Shown here piece after piece: positions 1-11,639 of a DNA stretch of 64,000 nucleotides. The stretch's first letter is position 1, and every line of letters starts with the position of its first letter. The translations under genes were made by a program, and so were the position numbers. The notes under the pieces were generated by a model. That model was not told the DNA's origin. It did no database searches and saw only the letters and a list, made by a program, of their open reading frames with translations. The stretch lies in the NCBI GenBank assembly GCA_930367215.1, contig OV884058.1:199782208-199846207 (forward strand), given 5' to 3'. Origin of the DNA: Pollenia angustigena. Lineage: Eukaryota; Arthropoda; Insecta; Diptera; Polleniidae.

Positions 1-193
1 ACATTCAGTGTGTAAGACTGATCGTTATATCCAACAATAATGCGCTTTATGTTTCAAAAATGTATTTATTCAAAGTGGGAACTCGCCATATAAAATTCAT
101 GCCTTTCGTAAGCGCAATGGTAAGCGAAAAGTTTATGTTTCTCCCTTACGAACCTGCTTCGTTGGAAGCTCCATTTTTAACAGGGCTATTCTT
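1..193. repeat. Partial copy of a dispersed repeat, cut by the window edge
   Basis: This stretch is closely similar, in reverse complement, to 25195-25397: both share blocks around ATGGAGCTTCCAACGAAGC, the 'TTTTATATGGCGAGTTCCCAC' region and the CACACTGAATGT end. The second copy sits inside a foldback element. No coding potential is visible. The unit begins with a short ATGGAGCTTCC block and is probably a non-autonomous DNA transposon fragment; family unknown. Confidence 0.6.
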
Positions 194-443
194 TATTGAA
201 ACTACTTAAAACTTAAATCAACGGTCCTTTTAATTGCTGATGAAATGTCTAAAAAGTATCATGAAGTAGAAAATGAAAATGTACTCGATACACCATCACC
301 AACCACCAGATGATATACCATCTACAAATTGTAAAAAAATAAATGTAAAGAAAATACAAAAGCCTGAAAATATCTTAAAAAAAGAATGAAGTCGCTTGTT
401 ACAGGCCAACAAATTATTAATCTTTGTATGATGCGCTTCTTAC

Positions 444-1697
444 TACACGCAAAGAAAAAACATGGTTGTGGTAAACATATTCTAAGAGCAACATATTATG
501 ATAAGAATTATGATTGTAATCACCATATTAAGATTATTATTGAATCATATTATGACTAAATATACTCGTACTATTACATCATAATATTTTTCCCTTAATC
601 ATATTATTATTCTGTTAATCATACTAAGTTAGAGAGTAATCAAATTATTGTCATGTTAATCATAATAAGCTAAGAAGTAATCATATTATCATCATGTTAA
701 TCATAATAAATTTAGAAGCAATCATATTATGATAACTCACCCTTCATAGCTGTCATAAAAATACAAAATAAATTAAAATATTTTTGCATCGATTTTTTAT
801 TTTGTGGCTTTTTACAATTTTTCTTAATGTTAATCAAATAGCGGAGTTCAATATGAGGCTTGCAAAAGAGCAAATGAAAAATCTGTGGTTTTCATGGGCA
901 ACCGCGTGTGTTGATGCCATATTGCCTAATTTTGAACGCTCTTTACATTTTTTGAAAAAAGATGGATCAATTCCGGTTTTTTAACGTAATGACAAAATTT
1001 AAAAAGTGCAATACCTAGCCCATTGTTTGATTTAGAATGGTTTTTCGGCTTTCCTGAACAATTTGTTTTAAGACATACGCGGTTGCCCATGAAAACCACA
1101 GAAATATCGTACCACTTTTATAAAATATAACGAAATCTCTGGTGTTTTGTTGTTGGATTTTACAAAAAAACTATGATATCTTGCATTTGCACTATTACAT
1201 CACTAATACCTGAATGAACTCCGCTAATATTTTAATTTTTTGATTTCTTTAAACTTATTTTTTTATGGAATTTTATCTTTTAATTGTTTAACCGCTCACA
1301 AATAAAAAAAAACGACACAACTGCTTCAAAATTATTTTACAAATGGCGCTAACATATAATGATAAGAGTAAAAATAGTTTAATTGCATCTTAAACATAAT
1401 ATGATAAATGTATAGAAAGTTATCATGTTATGGCTATTAAATATCATGATATGGTGGTGAGTAATATAATATGTTTAGAAAGTTATCATAATTAAGTTGT
1501 TGGAAAAATAATTATTTTTCCGTCAACAATACTCAAATTTATAATTTCGATAAACATTGATATGTTTACAGTAACTATAATATTGTTGATATTAAATAAA
1601 AATAACAATTATTTGTGTACGACAACAATATATTGTTACATTAAACATAGTGTTGTTGCCGTAACCATGCCCAACCATATTTTTTCTCTGCGTGTAT
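444..1697. mobile_element. MITE-like element with TIRs near TACACGCARAGAAAAAA
   Basis: The left end near 444 (TACACGCAAAGAAAAAACAT) matches the reverse complement of the right end near 1697 (TACACGCAGAGAAAAAATAT). Between them lie many palindromic AT-rich blocks of the type AATCATATTATGATAA, reiterated at about 480-740 and 1370-1500 and arranged symmetrically around the nested insert at 839-1226. No transposase ORF is present, so this is a non-autonomous DNA element. The superfamily is not determined. Confidence 0.55.
839..1226. mobile_element. Nested MITE with AGCGGAGTTCA inverted ends
   Basis: Inverted ends AGCGGAGTTCA / TGAACTCCGCT are seen at 840 and 1225, flanked by TA on both sides in this copy. 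It lies in the middle of the element at 444-1697. A related copy at 31046-31188 plus 47116-47120 is the outer host of the Polinton insertion; both share an internal block TTGTTGTTGGATTT followed by a TATGATAT block. No gene inside: the 66-codon open frame at 784-984 crosses the element boundary. Confidence 0.6.
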
Positions 1698-1900
1698 AAA
1701 ACCAAAGTCTGTAGAAAGCGAGAGCACGTTTTCCATAGCAGGCAACATACATATCAACAAGGATAAGAAATAGAATCTCTGATGAGCTTTTAAATAATTT
1801 AATAATACTAAAAATTTTTTTCTTAAAATAAATTTAATTTTACCAAGTTTTAATAATTCGTGATCTCACAAAAAAAAAAAAAATAAATAAATATATACAT

Positions 1901-2354
1901 CCGTTCCTCAGTTATACCGGTTTTAGTGTGTCCCAAAAAAACTTTAATTTAAGAGCTTATAGGGTAAAGCATTTTTGAGATTTTTTGGAAGATTTTTAGA
2001 GGTCGCTCAAGTCGAATTTTCGCCGAAAATCGGGTTTGCCGGTCTTTTTTTAAGTTTTCTTCATACCTTTGTCAAAAGCCAAGTTTTTCTTCACTTTTAA
2101 GGAAATAATTCAAAAGCTTTATTTTGGTGTACAAAGACTATAAGTTTTTGCAATGTTTTTGCTCATTTATGCACCCTACATTAAAATTTTCGCAATTTTT
2201 CCATAAATTTTGTAAATAACACTTTATAACTTTTAAAATTTTTATGAAAATGAAACAAACCAGCAATACAGTATGAAATATCGATTAATTCTCAATAATT
2301 TAGAAACAAATATTTTTGAATTTGCTCTTACCGTTCCTCAGTTATGCCGGTTTT
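1901..2354. repeat. Segment bounded by two direct copies of a 24-bp motif
   Basis: CCGTTCCTCAGTTAT followed by a variable base and CCGGTTTT occurs at 1901-1924 and again at 2331-2354 in the same orientation. The DNA between is AT-rich with no long open frame. It may be a terminal direct repeat of an unidentified element or a small local duplication. Confidence 0.35.
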
Positions 2355-2439
2355 CTGCTTTGTACCTAGTTTAAAATATTATTACTCATACCCAACAAAG
2401 AAACTTAAATCAAACGTTTTGTTTTGCTTTGATTAAAAA

Positions 2440-3169
2440 TCATTTATTGGGATTCTTACGATGCAGTTCTATGCCCTGCAATAGATTCTGAAAATCAGTT
2501 TCAGAAGCTGTGACATTGAAGTAAGTGTTAGCCAAAGCCACACCTCGTTCTGCCACATCATTTACTACCTGTACATTTTGAGCTTTGTTCTTTGCATCTT
2601 GAAATGACTTGTTGGCTTCCCAATTTTCTGGATCTGTTTTTAAAAAATCAATTGAAATATTGCATACTTCAAAAAAAATGAAGATTGGTTTTGGAAATTA
2701 ATCCTTGAATATCTTTATTTTTAAGATTGTTTTCTATTAAAATTGTATCGTGGGCATTGACACAGGTACCAATTTTTGATATTTTTTTCTTAAAATAAAT
2801 GAACTAAATTCTAGCAAGGCATTCATTTTTAATTGTCCCTGTAAGATTGCAGCTGGTTTCAAAAATGCATATATTCAGAGAATATATAATTTTCTTCCTC
2901 CAGCAAGCCCGATTAATATCCCGTAAAACTTTTACTGTTGGATAGAGCTTAGATCTTTCACCCAAAAAAAAAAAAAAATAAGACTCTGATGAAGTAATTC
3001 TTTATAGTCTTCTCTCGGTTGCATGTCTTTAAGCTGGTCTTTAATAAATTGCTTAAATCTTATCGTATTGGTAATGGATAGCGCTTATATAAATGTCACA
3101 ACTTCTGAAACGGATTTTTCGAATTTATTGCATTGCATAGAGCTACATCGTATGAACCCCAATAAATGA
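2440..3169. pseudogene. Two inverted remnants of one transposon-like coding sequence
   Basis: The minus strand from about 2643 down to a stop at 2440-2442 reads as a coherent peptide of about 65 residues ending ELHRKNPNK. The plus strand from 3074 to a stop at 3167-3169 reads as a related shorter peptide ending ELHRMNPNK. The two tails also share the flanking non-coding block with the AATAAATGAT motif. The arrangement is that of a collapsed foldback of two copies of one gene 3' end. The peptide includes VVNDVAERGVAL, which I associate with repeated uncharacterised arthropod proteins; the function is unknown. No intact ORF remains. Confidence 0.4.
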
Positions 3170-3299
3170 TTTCTAAACAAATCAAACGCAAAAGTTTGAT
3201 TCTTTGACAAAAGTAAAAACTTTTAACTTGAACTTATTTAATGAAATCATTGTTTTATTCAAAGAATCCTGGGATTCCCGGGAATAAGATTTTGTTTGT

Positions 3300-3845
3300 T
3301 TCGTTTTCCGGGATTAGAAAAAGTCCAGGAAATTATATTTATTTTTATATTTTATTTTATTTATTGAATATCCCATACAACAAGATTTATATCTTATAAT
3401 TACAGTATGAGAATTTAAATGTTATTTATCAGAGAAAGTTAACAATAAAAAAGAGAAAAAAACATTAACATTAAAAATACAGTTAAATAAAAGGAACAAA
3501 ATATAAATATAAATATATATAAAAAAAAAAAAAAGGATAAATATAATTAAATTTAGCATAATTAATTTATATGTATGTATGTACGTAATTTTGAAAGGAT
3601 CAATTTAAAAGATTTGTTTATTTATTCAAAATGTTTAATCAAAAGCCTTTTGAATTCTAGTGCGTTGTTGTTTGTCTGAAGATTATTAGGGAGTAGATTC
3701 CAAAGACGGGCAGAATATATAAAGAAATGGTGTTCAGAGACAAGACTACGATGTCTAATTAGAATTAGTTTGTTACCTCTATTAGAATTAGAAACCCATA
3801 AAAGTGTCTAAATAGTCTTAATTCGAGTTGTGACACTTTTGATAA
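3300..3845 (-). mobile_element. 3' fragment of a Jockey-like non-LTR retrotransposon
   Basis: On the minus strand, the block 3650-3790 parallels the 3' coding end of the retrotransposon at 51168-51330: the same 'lefkS... W N.iP' region appears as tgaattctagtgcgtt, then a gap, then attccaaagacgggcaga on the plus strand. It is followed toward 3300 by an AT-rich TTTATTTATT tail, which would be the 3' end. The fragment is 5' truncated and has no intact ORF. Confidence 0.45.
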
Positions 3846-4089
3846 AATAAATCACTGTTAGATTTTATATTAATTAGCAGGGAAACCATAAATATGCAAT
3901 TGCATGGTTTTCCTTGTGCGACCAATGAAGTCAGACACAATTTATTTATCCGTTTTAGAGCTTTTTATGCATTTTTGCATCGATATGTTAATGCATATTT
4001 TTGCATATTTTACCGTTTGCAGCATTTTTTTTTAATAATTTAGTTAAAAGACTGTAACCCAACGTGTTTTTCAACACTTTTAAAAGTGA

Positions 4090-5100
4090 TCTAACGATGT
4101 CCATCCGTCCGTCTGGCTGGTTATCTGTCTATGTTAACCTTGTGCGCAAAGTACAAATTGCAATCTTGTACATAATTTGAGCATATTTTGAAAATATGTA
4201 CATTTTAATTGTACTAAGGACGAAGTCAATGTAAATGGTGAGAATCGTTCTATAATTTCACATATGGGTAATTCCAAAGTGTTGAACGTGAGAGTCGTAC
4301 GCATCAAAAATGCAATTACATGTAAAACAAAAATAATTTTTACGTTTTATTAACCCTCAAATTATAGCACTAAGAATGCACTGTTATCTATGCTAAAGTT
4401 TATGGGGGGCGCGATTCTAGGTCAAAGATAATGGCAAAAGAAGTAGCGGTTCGAACGTGAAAAAAACAGAAGTAGTTTTTGGGGCCATGTATAAAAAGGT
4501 GTAATTCAGCGGAAACTGGCACAATTTTTTAGTCAAACTACTTTCAGAATTTTACGTAGCAATGTAACATTAAAATGTCTTGGTTTGATTCCAAAATCTT
4601 CTGTATTTTATTTTTTAAGCCAAAATCTGGGTCGATACGTGACATTTCGAACGTGAAATTTTTCTGTAATAATTCAACTGCATAATGATTAAAATAAAAT
4701 AAAAATTTACCGTTAATCCGAATAACATATTCCTCTTTGAACTCTTCCTTAGATTACAGACCATTTAAGAAAATCGTTTTGGAAAATTTTTTATCAAATA
4801 TCACTTCTTTGAAGAGAGATAAATATTAAATATACAATAAAATATTCTCACATATAAGAAATTACGCTTGCACAATTTTGCAGTCTGATTGTTCATCTAA
4901 GTGAAGAAATTTATGAGTAAATTTATAAAATTGGTAAAATATAAAAAGTTTTCTATTACAATATCGTAAAATAATCAGCTTTTAACAACTTTGAAGGAAA
5001 TGCCCATATTTCCCATAACAACTTCTTTTTCTAATAATACTATTTGTGTCCGTTAATCATCTTATTATGTTGGTATTTAGATTGAATTCGCCCCAAAAAG
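4090..5100. repeat. Dispersed fly-type repeat, split by an inserted DNA element
   Basis: The left part (4095-4261, containing GTCCATCCGTCCGTCTGGCTGG and CTTGTGCGCAAAGTAC) and the right part (5010-5100, containing TGTGTCCGTTAATCATCTTATTATGTTG) match, in order, the uninterrupted repeat at 49345-49560. The intervening 4262-5009 is therefore a later insertion. There is no coding content. Confidence 0.55.
4262..5009. mobile_element. DNA element with ATATGGGCATTTCC-type inverted ends
   Basis: Left end ATATGGGTAATTCC at 4262-4275; right end GGAAATGCCCATAT at 4996-5009. It interrupts a repeat whose uninterrupted copy is at 49226-49790, which supports these boundaries. Two further elements have the same ends (15494-16333 and 18770-19503). 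The motif CGAACGTGA recurs inside. No transposase ORF: a non-autonomous element of unassigned superfamily. Confidence 0.5.
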
Positions 5101-5827
5101 CTCAAAAATCCGTCTGTAATTACTATGTGTTTGGGCTTTACCGATTATAATTTAAGGATTGTTTCTATTAAATGGAGCTGTTAATAAATTCTTTAATATT
5201 TTGTGTTTTTTAAAAATTAGCAATTTTAAATTTTTTGCGGCATATTTTTAACAGTTTTCAGGGCATGTTTTCAAGTTTTTACTGCATATTTAATGCGCAT
5301 AAAACACGTTTTAGAGCATATTTTTGGTTTCCCTGGCTATAACACACAATTGAGAATGGTTTGAGAATTGTGCTTGATATCAAATGATAAAGTCATTTCA
5401 TATCAAAGGCCCGACTTTGTGTTTCTTGAAGAGTTAAAAATCACTTAGTGCTAATAAATCAGTGCAAGTTAAACTTCCTTTTTCATTTAGAATGTGTTAA
5501 AACCAGCAAATTTATAAATCAGTTAATATATTAAATATTTAAACGCATGAATTTGGGCATTTAAACCACAGAATACACAGAACTGTAAAAAGTGACGTGT
5601 GAAAAAGGCCCAAATCAGTTGCGAGGTCAGCTTTCGAAGAAAGAGATAGAACGCTTTTTTGGTAGTGAAGTGGCAAGGTGTAAAAGCAGGCCGCAACAAT
5701 CAACACAAATGGCGTGATCAACACAAAAATAACAAAACACAAACCACGTTAAACAAATGCATTAGTTCAGCAAACGTTGTTTCTGTGCAAAAAAATGTAT
5801 TTAGTAATATTGTTTTGTTTTACGCCC

Positions 5828-6815
5828 GTCTATTCCAGAGATAATTATTGCTACATATATTGCAGTAGCATGCAATATTGATGGATCGCGGATCCATATC
5901 GCAGAATGGCCTAAAATATGAAATCCAGAAATCCAGATCGCGGATCGTGGATCGCGTGATAAATATTGAAGGTGTAGCATTTTCATGATATAAAATTATA
6001 ATTATAAAAATTAATACGTCAGTAAAAAGTGTCAAAATAAAAGAAATAAAATACGCAGTGGAAAAAATTAAACAAATAAAAAGTAAAACAATTGACAAAA
6101 TTTGTGAAAAGTTTATTGAAATAAAGGGTAATGGCAGAAGACAGTGAAATCGAGTGGGTTCTGCCGGTGGAATCGGAATGAACCAGTGAAAAAATAATTT
6201 TAAAAGATTTCATTTTTAGTTTGGAGGTATTGCCGGAATTATGGGACTCGTCGGCTAAAGCTTATTCCGACAAAATAAAAAGAGCGACTGCACTGCAAGA
6301 ATTATTAAAAAAAAAAAAAAAATACATAAAAATAACATAAATACTGACGCGATAAATATTGAACATGTAGCATACGCTCGTGATCCATCAATATTTTAAA
6401 ATGGATCGTGATCCAAATATCACGATATTTATTGAACGTGTAGCAGTGCCCTAATGTAGACAGAAATTTTTTACACATCTTTATTGCCGACAATTTATGT
6501 TGCAATAATTGTTAGTCCATTTTCGTTGACAATTATTGCTTGCATGAAACGTCAAATTTTGTTGTCAATTGAGAAAAAAGAAGCAAAAAAGTAAAATATA
6601 AAAGCAAATTGTGTGAGAAAGAAATTAAAGTTGTGAAATGGTAGCAAATTATAATTGTAGTTAAAAAATTAAATTAATGAATTTAATAAACACTAAAATA
6701 AAATATTTTTATTAATATAATTTTTTTCTTATTCGACCTTTATTATTAAAATGTATATTAATTTGTTTAAGTTTGAGTTCTTTTTTATATAAAAATATTA
6801 ATTTTATTATTATTT
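5828..6815. mobile_element. Copy of the GTCTAYWCCAGAGATAA element with an internal insertion
   Basis: 5828-5870 and 6430-6815 match, in order, the element beginning at 60652 (shared blocks AGAGATAATTATTG, TATTGCCGACAATTTATGTT, GACAATTATTGCTT, and the purine-rich AAAGCAAATTGTGTGAGAAA). The intervening ~5865-6430 is absent from the 60652 copy and is flanked on both sides by GTAGCA, so it looks like an insertion. That insert carries repeated GATCG-rich blocks (GGATCGCGGATC). No coding gene: the open frames here are unrelated shadows. Confidence 0.45.
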
Positions 6816-6829
6816 TTTTTTTTTTTTTG

Positions 6830-7626
6830 CAAAAAGTGTGGGCAAAAAAGCTTATACATATTTAAATACTTACATCTTGTATAATTCTTTTTATTTTTTT
6901 TTTTTGCCGCTGGTCCTGCTTCCATGTTATTTTTTATTTTGGGTGTGTGTGAAACGGTAGCAAAGTACTCATGGAAGTAAAATTTTGACACTATTGAGGT
7001 GAATAAAATTTCACTAGCCCTAGTATAACTTTTGACATTAGTGTAGACATTTTTGACAACCACAAAATTATTTTTTTTCATCAAATTTGTTTAAGCAAAA
7101 TAAAAAATAATATGGAAGCAGGACCAGTGGCAAAAAAAAAATTAAAAAGAATTATACAAGATGTTAATATTTAATATGTATAAGCTTTTTTGCCCACACC
7201 TTTTGTAAAATTTGTTAATATCTCAGAACGAATTCATCAAATAGTTGTGACGATCTCATTTCCAATATAATTGAAATGATTATTGGTAAACTTTTGTTAA
7301 ATTTATTGATTTTTACAAAACTATTAGTAAATGTTTTTTTCTTTATGTCAAAATTTTACGTTGTCAAAAATGTTACAATTTCACACAGCACAAATATGAA
7401 TATTTTCTACCACAAACAAATTTCATTTCACCATAGAACTTTGCTATCGTTTCACACACACCCTTTGTTTAAACAAATTTGATGAAAAAAAAAAAATTTT
7501 TGTGGTTGTCAAAAACATTAATGTCAAAATTTATACTAGCCCCCAGGGCTAGTGAAATTTTATTCCCCTCAATAGTGTCAAAATTTTACTTCCATTAGTA
7601 CTTTGCTTCCGTTTCACACACACCCT
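6830..7626. repeat. Foldback repeat with multi-part inverted arms
   Basis: The block at about 6939-7085 (GGGTGTGTGTGAAACGG, then TGGAAGTAAAATTTTGACAC, then CACTAGCCC, then the CAACCACAAAA block) recurs in reverse complement at about 7480-7626. A second pair flanks it: GCAAAAAGTGTGGGCAAAAAAGC at 6828 against GCTTTTTTGCCCACACC at 7183-7200. The arrangement is a palindromic compound element. The 99-codon minus frame at 6785-7084 is an artefact of this repeat. Confidence 0.5.
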
Positions 7627-9120
7627 AAATAAATTTGTGTTCATTGTATTGCGGCATAGAAGATAATGAAAAGAGAAATGCAAAAGGGCAGCTTTCTTTG
7701 AAAGAGACAAAAAAAAAAAACGGAAAATCTTACGTCTCGTTACAGTTCTGTAGTATTCTGTGGTTTAAACTACCAATACAAACTATATGAATTTTACAAC
7801 ATTTATCGTAGTGCTGCCAGATTATTTTTTCTTTTCATAAACTACATATTATATGTATATGGGGCACTGATTTGCAGCTGTTGAGATTTAAACAGCTTTT
7901 AAACAATCACTGATTTATTATCCATATCAAGCACCTCTTATTTATTGGTTATAAGACTTTTTTGGAAAAAAATTAGTTTCTATTAAAATTTAAATTTTTA
8001 AACACCTTAGCTGATTGGTAGTGCTTAAATAGTGTGTGTTTTTGAATTAAAGTGACAAAATCTGGTTTTAACTTGTTTAGAATCTTTAATGTTCACACGG
8101 GAATTCAATAACCCATAAATAATTGGAAATGACAACATAATCTTTTTAATAATATTTCATTTAAATGTCGTGGTAACTCAAATTACTATAAATTTATATA
8201 AAATTATTTTTAAAAAAATTATATTTTTATATGATTTATAAAAGCGTTATAGACCCTAGCATTAATTAAAACAGAAAAAAGCGAGACATGCGGAGATATT
8301 CTTTTACAACAGCACAAAAAAGGTTATTCGGGCGGGCCAAATTTTGTCACCAGCACTAGGACAACCATCAAACAACAGAAAGGTTAACTCAGAAACAGAA
8401 TCTCTTTCCATATCCTCCAGTTTTAAGGCCCAGATAAGCTTAATATAATCTCGTAATTGGCTGGCTTGGGAGGTCAACGATTATTCAACATTAATAATTT
8501 TTAATTGCAAATCAAAAATTTATAGTATAACTGATTAACTCGATTCTAGCAACCAAAGATATAACAGGCAATTTATTCGGATGTAAAAGCTAGACTTTTG
8601 CAATCTTTGCTTACAATTTGATATACATACATTCATTTTTACAGCCGTAGTTCCAGTAATGAATCTGTATGGGACCAGAAATCACCAAATTATAGACATA
8701 AAAATTTCATTATATAAAATTGTCTTTTCATTTTTATTAAGGACAATCAGCTACTTTTTGGATTTCACTCTTCCACATGCGGCAGTTTTGCATTATAGAA
8801 ACTACGTATCTTTTTTAAGGATGGTAATGGAGCATACCTTTTTAAAAAGACAAGTCTAAAACGAGTTGTGTTATAAAGCTCTTTCTCAACAGCTTTTTTG
8901 CCCTGTTTTGTTTTTTAAATATTTTGCAAAGTTCTGGCAAAAATCCTAAATTGCTTAAACTTCTTTTACACAAAATCCAATGATTTTTGGTCTCATTGTC
9001 AAAGAATTAAATAGAAAACTTTTTTTATTTCATTTTGCGTTTACATTATAACACTTCAAATAGAACGAAATCTCTTTGTAGAATATAAACAGCTGTTCAG
9101 TATAAAAAACATTTGTATTT
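7627..9120. other. AT-rich interval, nothing recognised
   Basis: Only short open frames without domain signatures are present. No RNA gene and no clear terminal repeats were found by eye. Confidence 0.4.
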
Positions 9121-9183
9121 CTGTTTTCGGAGCGCCTTAATTTTAAGAGATATTAACAAAGTAAAAAGAAGTAGCGAAAGAAG

Positions 9184-9960
9184 ATGCTTGCGATGGTACA
9201 ACGTACTGCTGCTCTAAGAGTTGCCTCGGCATACCGCACGGTGTCGGAGCCCGCAGACCTCGTCATAAGCGGGACTATCCCAATCGACATTTTGGCCGAA
9301 GAACGGAAAGCTCTTTGGAGAACACGGACACAAATCAGAAGGACAAATGAAGAAACAACAACAAGAGAGGCGCGAACGCAGATCATGCAAAGGTGGCAAG
9401 ATAGGTGCAACAGTGAATCACGGGGTAGGTGGACAGCAAAACTGATAACTGACCTAAATAAGTTATGTAACACAGATGTTTTCTGGACACGGATACTTCC
9501 TTCAATACCTCCACAGGATGGGAAAAGTGGACAGTGCTGTCTGTATCTATGGTGACGACTGTTTAGACGATGCAGAGCAGACTTTCTTCAGGTGCATGAA
9601 ATGGAGAGCAGAACGACAGTCTGTAGAAGAAATTGTGGGAGAAATAACTCCAGAAAATTTTGTCAATCTCATGCTAGAAAACGAGAACACTTGGAAACGC
9701 GTTGCAACGTTTATAGAAAAAGTGCTACGCAAAAAAAAGGGGGACCTAGACGTAGGAACAACGGCGCCTGTACCGTAGGAACAAAATAGGAGCCCCGTCC
9801 CGAAGTAATGCGAAATTGGTTCCGGGGCGGAGAAAGGGCTCAAGAAAAGGGGGGGTTTTTAGTGGATGCGAGCTCCACATACCAGAACTGTGACGACAGT
9901 ATCTGAGATGCGTTAGGCGTTTTCCCTCCCTCCCCAAAAGAAAAAAATAAAAAAAAAATT
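9184..9960 (+). pseudogene. 3' end of an R1-clade-like non-LTR retrotransposon
   Basis: Two overlapping frames together resemble the C-terminal part of R1-type reverse transcriptase ORF2. The first (9184-9555) contains VQRTAALRVASAYRTVSEPA and the second (9476-9778) begins with SGHGYFLQYLHRMGK and runs into an AEQTFFRC block, the zinc-knuckle-like tail. A frameshift near 9470 separates them. Everything upstream, including the polymerase and endonuclease domains, is missing, so the copy is 5' truncated. An A-rich tail (about 9940-9960) follows a GC-richer 3' UTR, unlike the surrounding DNA. It is non-functional. The clade is assigned from motif style only. Confidence 0.7.
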
Positions 9961-10029
9961 GTCGAAAATTATGAGCATATAAAATTATAAGTAAAGAAGT
10001 TATTCCCATAGCCACAGGTTAACAAAAGT

Positions 10030-11343
10030 TATTAAAGGTTTTTAAAGGTCATAATTATAGTAGTTAAGAAGCTTTTTCTTATAAGTAAAATACGAATAAG
10101 AAAAAAGTTTAAGATCATTTGGAAGTAGACTCCAGGCATGATGAATCCGTTTTACAAAAGCTCGATCAAATACTGTATGATGTCCCAAGGGAACATAAAT
10201 TTGAATATTACGCATCGAGTTGGTAAATGAAAATTCATTCACAAGTAATGCTGGTTACCATTTTTTATGATTTTGTAGAAATTAACCCTTCTGCATCCCT
10301 TGGATATGTGCCCTTCCTATGATCCTTTGGGTCAATATGACCCAACAATAAAATGTTAACAGCATTTCATATTTAAGTGTAATAAAAACAAAAGCGATTC
10401 TATTGATTATTTGACCGAAAAAATTATTGATCGATGATTCTGAATGAAGATGAACTCAATGCAATAGAAAACAAATTTTAAAGTGGAATTAAACTTGCAA
10501 TATCGCATGTTGGGTCATATTGACCCAAAGGATATTAAATGTGTGTAAATCGTTTTTTTGGAGGGGGAAGGAAAAACTAAAATTTTATTATTTTCATTTA
10601 AATTTATTATTTTTGTCCCTGTAATGAATAAATTGAAGTTTCACGTCCATATCTTATATTTAAAGGGACAAATTTTGCGTTTGAAAACCAAAATTGGGTC
10701 AAATTGACCCAAGGAGTGCAGAAGGGTTAAGTAAAACACGTAGATCTAGATAGTTTCGAAAGCTACATTTCAAAATAACCGAAGTAAGTATAGAAGTACG
10801 TTCATGTTCCCAGACTTTTACATCAAATACATAACGAACCACTTTTCTAATTGTCGATTCAATAATCCTTAAACCATACGACCACGTAGCAGAATATACT
10901 TCAAGTCAATAGTTAATTTGAGACATGATAAGTGAAAGAGCAAGTCGATTTCTCACATGCCTATGCGTATAAGCTCTTAACGAATAAAGCCTTTATTGTT
11001 TTTTATATTTATCGACCTTTTTCTACTATATTAAATAAATAATTAATAAAAAATATCACAGTTTAAACTTTTCTTAATGCCAGTATCAACAGTTGAAAAT
11101 GAACCAAATTATTTGTGTTTTATTTGCAATAAAGTTTATGTGTTCATTAAAATTTAGTTTTGAATCAAAAATAACACCAAGACATTTGAGAGATTCAACA
11201 AAAACTATTGCCTGTCCATTAATAAATATCCTGAATGTGGAGACACTCCGATTATGTAAATGAATACTCAGGGCCTTCGTCTTATTCGGATTTATCTCAA
11301 TATTAAATAATTTGTATGCTTTTAATGGCGGCAAATTGTACAA
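10030..11343 (-). pseudogene. Degenerate non-LTR retrotransposon RT fragment
   Basis: On the minus strand 11086-11343 encodes a post-catalytic RT stretch (NPNKTKALSI, then LKCLGVIFDSKLNFNEHI), the region after the YxDD motif in Jockey/CR1-like elements. 10730-10980 continues with stop-ridden related sequence, and 10042-10242 encodes the C-terminal tail with FVKRIHHAWSLLPNDLK. A TTAA-flanked MITE (10282-10730) splits the copy. The catalytic core is absent. Clade not certain. Confidence 0.6.
10282..10730. mobile_element. piggyBac-type MITE with TTAA duplications
   Basis: The ends are TTAACCCTTCTGCATCC at 10282 and the inverted GAGTGCAGAAGGGTTAA ending at 10730, each including a TTAA. TTAA target sites with CCC-starting ends are diagnostic of the piggyBac superfamily. 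Three GGGTCAATWTGACCCAA palindromes lie inside, two near the left end and middle and one at the right end. It has no transposase ORF. It is inserted in the minus-strand RT remnant, which continues on both sides. Confidence 0.8.
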
Positions 11344-11639
11344 TAACTGGTTTTGTTAATTTCATTAAGCGTGGGTCGATACGAATGTACTTTTTCACAG
11401 CTTTTTCCTCTGTGTGCGGTATTCAATTTTTTTTACAACGAATATTAGTGATTTATTTAAAATTTAAAAGAAAACAATTAAAATTTTATATATTTTTATG
11501 ATTTGGCTTTTTTAATAAGAAAAAAAATATTGTTAAAAATTTAAATTTTCCATTCCATGATTTTCTTGTGTGTCTTTAAAAATACAAGTCTGATAATTTA
11601 AAAAATCTTATTGTATAAAAAAACTTAAAGAAATGGTGA

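Noticed and set aside
6785..7084. 99-codon minus ORF as a gene
   Set aside because: Sits on one arm of a foldback repeat and ends in homopolymer-derived lysine/asparagine runs.
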